Assembly: GCA_035379625.1 (NCBI GenBank)
Contig: DAOSVM010000002.1
Coordinates: 1 to 64,000, forward strand
DNA from: DAOSCP01 sp035379625
Lineage (GTDB): Bacteria > Bacteroidota > Ignavibacteria > Ignavibacteriales > DAOSCP01
Length of the DNA: 64,000 bases
Direction of reading: 5' to 3'
Under the pieces are notes generated by a model. That model was not told where the DNA came from, did no database searches, and saw only the letters and a program-made list of their open reading frames with translations. The first letter of the stretch is position 1, and the number at the start of each line of letters is the position of its first letter. Below are positions 60,978-64,000 of this stretch, piece by piece. The position numbers and the translations under genes were made by a program.

Positions 60978-61703
60978 ATGTTAAATAAAATTATTTCATA
61001 TTCGATGTTATCGTGTTTATTTTTTTATATTAATTTGTATTCTCAAATTGTTATGGGACCGAGATTAAAAGTTGAGAACTATGACTATAATTTTGGAAAG
61101 GTTAAACAGGGAGAAATATTAAGTTGTAAAATAAAATTGTATAATATTGGTACTGAAGATTTAGAAATTGAGGATATTAAAGCAAGTTGTGGTTGTACAG
61201 ATGTTGAATTGGATAAAAGTACAATTCCATCTGGTGGGGAGGCAGTTTTAACAGTGAAATATAATACAGCTGGAGCAGAAGGTTATCAGAAAAAAAATAT
61301 TTGGATTTTTAGCAATGACGCTGTAGAAAAAGAATTGAAACTGACACTAAGTGTTACAGTGATTGATCCAGATGTGGAAAATGATTCAATCCCTAGATTG
61401 GAGCTTTCGGAGTATGAGAAAGATTTTGGTGATGTAAAAGAAGGGAAGATTATAGATTATGAATTAAAAATTAAAAATACAGGTAAAAGGACACTGATAA
61501 TAAAAAATATATATCCTTCATGTGGTTGTACAGTTGTAGATTTTAAAAAGAAGGAATTAAAATTTGGTGAAGAAGAAAGAGTTAAGATTAAGTTGGATAC
61601 AAAAGGATTTCTCGGAAAAATTAAAAAAGCTGTTCATATATTATCAAATAATAAGTATCAAAATGTAGTTAGTTTTTATATGTACGCAAATGTTATAAAA
61701 TAA
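60978..61703 (+). CDS. Exported protein with two DUF1573 domains
   Basis: A signal peptide (to about LYSQ) precedes two tandem immunoglobulin-like DUF1573 domains, roughly residues 32-130 and 138-240. Each starts with a DFG or NFG strand (YNFGKVKQG, KDFGDVKEG) and carries the hallmark SCGCT. The paired cysteines could form a disulfide or metal site. AAGGGAAA precedes the ATG. The family is widespread in Bacteroidota and its function is unknown. panC follows after 11 bases. Confidence 0.88.
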   Translation: MLNKIISYSMLSCLFFYINLYSQIVMGPRLKVENYDYNFGKVKQGEILSCKIKLYNIGTEDLEIEDIKASCGCTDVELDKSTIPSGGEAVLTVKYNTAGAEGYQKKNIWIFSNDAVEKELKLTLSVTVIDPDVENDSIPRLELSEYEKDFGDVKEGKIIDYELKIKNTGKRTLIIKNIYPSCGCTVVDFKKKELKFGEEERVKIKLDTKGFLGKIKKAVHILSNNKYQNVVSFYMYANVIK

Positions 61704-61714
61704 GGGTTTAGAAA

Positions 61715-62575
61715 ATGGGGAATATACAAGTTATCAAAACTGTTAATGAGATGCACAATTTTTCTAATCAAATTAAAATGAATGGGAAGAAAATAGGTTT
61801 TGTGCCAACAATGGGTTATTTGCACGATGGGCATTTATCTTTGGTTAAAAAAGCGAAAGAAGTTTGTGATGTTGTAGTTGTATCGATTTTTGTTAATCCA
61901 ACGCAATTTGCACCGAATGAAGATTTTAATCAATATCCACGAAATTTTCAAAGAGATTATAAATTGTTAGAAGCAGAGGAAGTAGATGTAATTTTTTATC
62001 CTGATAGTAAAGAAATGTATGGTGAGAATTTTCAGACATTTGTAGACAATATAGAAGCATCAAAAATTTTGGAAGGAGAATTTAGGCCAACACATTTTAG
62101 GGGTGTTGTCACTGTTGTTTCAATGTTATTCAATTGTGTAAAACCTGATGTTGCTGTTTTTGGTCAGAAAGATGCACAACAAGCATACATTATTCAAAGG
62201 ATGGTTGAAGATTTAAAATTTGATATTGATATAATTGTTTCGCCAATTATAAGAGAAGAAGATGGATTGGCTAAAAGTTCGCGTAATATTTATTTGAGTG
62301 AAAGTGAAAGGAAAGAGGCCCTTGTTTTATATATATCACTTAAAAAAGCTGAGCAGATGATTAAAAGTGGAGTTTTGGAAGTTAAAAGTATAATTGAAGA
62401 AATGGAAAAGATTATCAATTCTGTAAATAGCTCAAATTTAGATTATATTGCTATAGTAAACAAGAAGAATTTTAAGAAAGTTGAATTATTAGAAAAGGGT
62501 CAAGAATATTATATTTTAATTGCTTGTAGAATAGGGAAAACAAGGTTGATAGATAATTTATTGATAGCTATTTGA
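61715..62575 (+). CDS. panC: Pantothenate synthetase
   Basis: Joins pantoate and beta-alanine with ATP in coenzyme A synthesis. The nucleotidyltransferase HIGH-like motif is PTMGYLHDGHLSLV near residue 30, followed by IFVNPTQFAPNEDF, FGQKDAQQ and the KMSKS-like GLAKSSRN. Length (286) is standard. Its 3' end overlaps the convergent gene on the minus strand by 8 bases, and no terminator is visible between them. Confidence 0.97.
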   Translation: MGNIQVIKTVNEMHNFSNQIKMNGKKIGFVPTMGYLHDGHLSLVKKAKEVCDVVVVSIFVNPTQFAPNEDFNQYPRNFQRDYKLLEAEEVDVIFYPDSKEMYGENFQTFVDNIEASKILEGEFRPTHFRGVVTVVSMLFNCVKPDVAVFGQKDAQQAYIIQRMVEDLKFDIDIIVSPIIREEDGLAKSSRNIYLSESERKEALVLYISLKKAEQMIKSGVLEVKSIIEEMEKIINSVNSSNLDYIAIVNKKNFKKVELLEKGQEYYILIACRIGKTRLIDNLLIAI

Positions 62576-64000
62576 TAATTGACACTACTCTAAAGCCAAT
62601 ATCTTTGAATTGACCAGTAGGAAGGAATGAACCACGGGTGGTAACGCGGCAGAAATCATCATTATTTCCCCAGTTGCCACCTCTGTAAGCTTTTGTAATA
62701 CCATTTTCTGGCCCTAAGGGATTTTCTAATGGTGAATTTTTGTAAAAATCTTCTTCGTACCAATCAAAGCACCATTCGCTAACGTTGCCGCTCATATCAT
62801 AGATTCCTAATTCATTAGGTTTTTTAAGCCCAACAGGATGAGTTTTACCACCAGAGTTAGTACTATGCCAAGCCACTTCATCTAAATTATTGCTGCCACT
62901 AAAGAGGTAATTATTAGAATATCTTCCACCACGAGCTGCATATTCCCATTCTGCTTCTGTTGGAAGACGATATATTTTACCTGATTTATAGGACAGCCAT
63001 TCGCAAAATTTTGTAGCTTCTTCCCAACTTACATTAATAACCGGCATGTTATTTCTTCCCCAACCGTTATCATTAGGTTTTTGAATACCGGTATCTTCAC
63101 AATATAAATCATAGAGATCAAAAGTTATTGGGAATTGACTAATAAAGAAAGAGTTTAAGAACACAGGGTGAATAGGTTTTTCATTTTCTTGGAAATCACT
63201 TCCCATTTTAAATTTGCCACCTTTAACGTAAACCATTTTCAAGTTACAAAATTCAGTATAATTATTTGAAATATCAATTTTCAATTCATTTTGTTTTGCA
63301 TCTGTGGGCTGTTGAATGCTTTTTTCGTCTTTTGATGAAGGAGCTGCTTGGTCCGTAGTAGGAGGTGATAATGTTTTTGCTGTGGTTGAACTAGTAGAAT
63401 TCAATAATTTTTTGATTTTATTTTCAAGCTCAGAAATTTTTTTTTGATAAGTTATTATTTCATTTTCTGTTTTATTTTTATAAGCACTATATACTTCAAT
63501 GACTTTTTTTATTTGGTTGTTATAAAAAAAGATAAGTTCTCGTAATGCGTTAATATTCCCTTTTGCAACATTTCTCTTTAATTCTTTTAATTTAATATTT
63601 TCTGATGGATCTATTCCTATAGATTCATCATATATACTTTGGTATAATTCATCAGCTCCTTTAATATTTAATTCTTTTGCTTTCTGAGCAAGAGATAAGG
63701 ATAATTGATATTCCTTTACTTTCTTAGTTATGTTATAATATAAATCAATAAATTGATTTATAGCATCATAATAGCCATTAGCACCTGATATAGCAAAGTA
63801 TTTCTCTGCTAAGGTATAATTTTTATTATATTTTGCTCTAAGCCCTAATTCGTATGCTGCATAAGTTTCACCTTCTTTTGCATAAATTTCTAATTCTTGG
63901 TCAGAAAGTTTTTTAACTTTATTGATAGCATCATCTATTGTTGGGAGATTATCCCTAATCATTTCAATTATATGCAAACCAAGAACATTAGAATCGCTAT
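62568..64000 (-). CDS. Formylglycine-generating-enzyme-like (SUMF1) protein, 5' end outside window
   Basis: The C-terminal FGE-sulfatase domain (from about 63240 down) has MVYVKGGKFKMGS, the repeated PVINVSWEEATKFCEWLS, RLPTEAEWEYAARGG, GNVSEWCFDWY and GFRVV at the end. Upstream lie a helical TPR/Sel1-like region (AYELGLRAKY, AEKYFAISGANG) and a coiled coil. The frame stays open past the TTG at 63977 to the window edge, so the start is missing. Such domains in non-sulfatase settings occur in regulatory and envelope proteins. Catalytic cysteines of true FGE are not obvious, so enzymatic activity is doubtful. Confidence 0.85.
   Translation of the reverse strand, partial: SDSNVLGLHIIEMIRDNLPTIDDAINKVKKLSDQELEIYAKEGETYAAYELGLRAKYNKNYTLAEKYFAISGANGYYDAINQFIDLYYNITKKVKEYQLSLSLAQKAKELNIKGADELYQSIYDESIGIDPSENIKLKELKRNVAKGNINALRELIFFYNNQIKKVIEVYSAYKNKTENEIITYQKKISELENKIKKLLNSTSSTTAKTLSPPTTDQAAPSSKDEKSIQQPTDAKQNELKIDISNNYTEFCNLKMVYVKGGKFKMGSDFQENEKPIHPVFLNSFFISQFPITFDLYDLYCEDTGIQKPNDNGWGRNNMPVINVSWEEATKFCEWLSYKSGKIYRLPTEAEWEYAARGGRYSNNYLFSGSNNLDEVAWHSTNSGGKTHPVGLKKPNELGIYDMSGNVSEWCFDWYEEDFYKNSPLENPLGPENGITKAYRGGNWGNNDDFCRVTTRGSFLPTGQFKDIGFRVVSIIK

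Overview
The window is 64 kb of very AT-rich bacterial chromosome, dense in genes that often overlap by 4-17 bases. The gene content points to the FCB group, near Ignavibacteriota/Kapabacteria/Chlorobiota or Bacteroidota: a GWxTD-domain protein, a DUF2723 (GT117-type) membrane glycosyltransferase, a TonB-dependent receptor, BshA (bacillithiol), a DUF4292 lipoprotein beside an EnvC-like protein, DUF2520, DUF1573 and FtsK followed by LolA. No rRNA, tRNA, prophage, transposase gene or CRISPR array was seen. The species cannot be named from the sequence alone.

Layout. 1-2.0 kb: the 3' part of priA converging on rpsT. 2.9-6.2 kb: glycosyltransferase, methyltransferase and phosphohexomutase (surface glycan supply). 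6.2-6.6 kb: a non-coding stretch with a possible sigma-54-driven small RNA. 6.6-11.4 kb: small ORF, DUF2723 glycosyltransferase, SMR exporter, aroA. 12-18.2 kb: bioB, then rpoN, a CstA-type and an OPT-type transporter. 18.2-19.5 kb: a 1.3 kb gap that looks like a gene graveyard, with a Cas6-like C-terminal remnant and a 28-codon ORF resembling an amt-glnK internal deletion. 19.5-24.4 kb: PfkB kinase, GWxTD protein, phosphoesterase, AhpD-like protein, radical SAM protein. 24.5-29 kb: an arsenic/metal cluster (frameshifted permease, ArsR, ArsC, small thioredoxin, ArsF-like, ArsG-like, CDF exporter), followed on the other strand by a frameshifted TonB receptor. 32-38.5 kb: argC-J-D-R-G-H with ArgR-type operator palindromes upstream. 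39.4-50.5 kb, mostly minus strand: M48 protease, CHASE2 cyclase, MarR, antiporter, Nudix, hydrolase, DUF2520, BshA, EnvC-like, DUF4292. 50.6-62.6 kb, plus strand: ATP-grasp, ftsK, lolA-like, flippase-like, outer-membrane protein, uppP, folC, response regulator, tsaE, tsaB, DUF1573, panC. The window ends in a partial formylglycine-generating-enzyme-like gene.

The most unusual feature is a family of dispersed non-coding repeats whose outer end reads TTAGCTCAGACGGTGTAAGC. Three pairs of ends face each other as inverted repeats and bound gene-free elements of 526-761 bp (2153-2771, 11485-12010, 38605-39365). Each carries a short end with one hairpin or none, a long end with two GC-rich hairpins, and an internal array of 17-bp AT-rich imperfect palindromes. 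Four further ends stand alone (18276, 43021, 45692, 60919). Stem sequences differ between copies while pairing is kept. They look like a non-autonomous mobile or structured-nucleic-acid family whose partner protein is not in this window.

Four single-base indels, all at or beside short A/T runs, hit only two genes (the arsenic-type permease and the TonB receptor). These are either local decay or sequencing error, and reads would decide.
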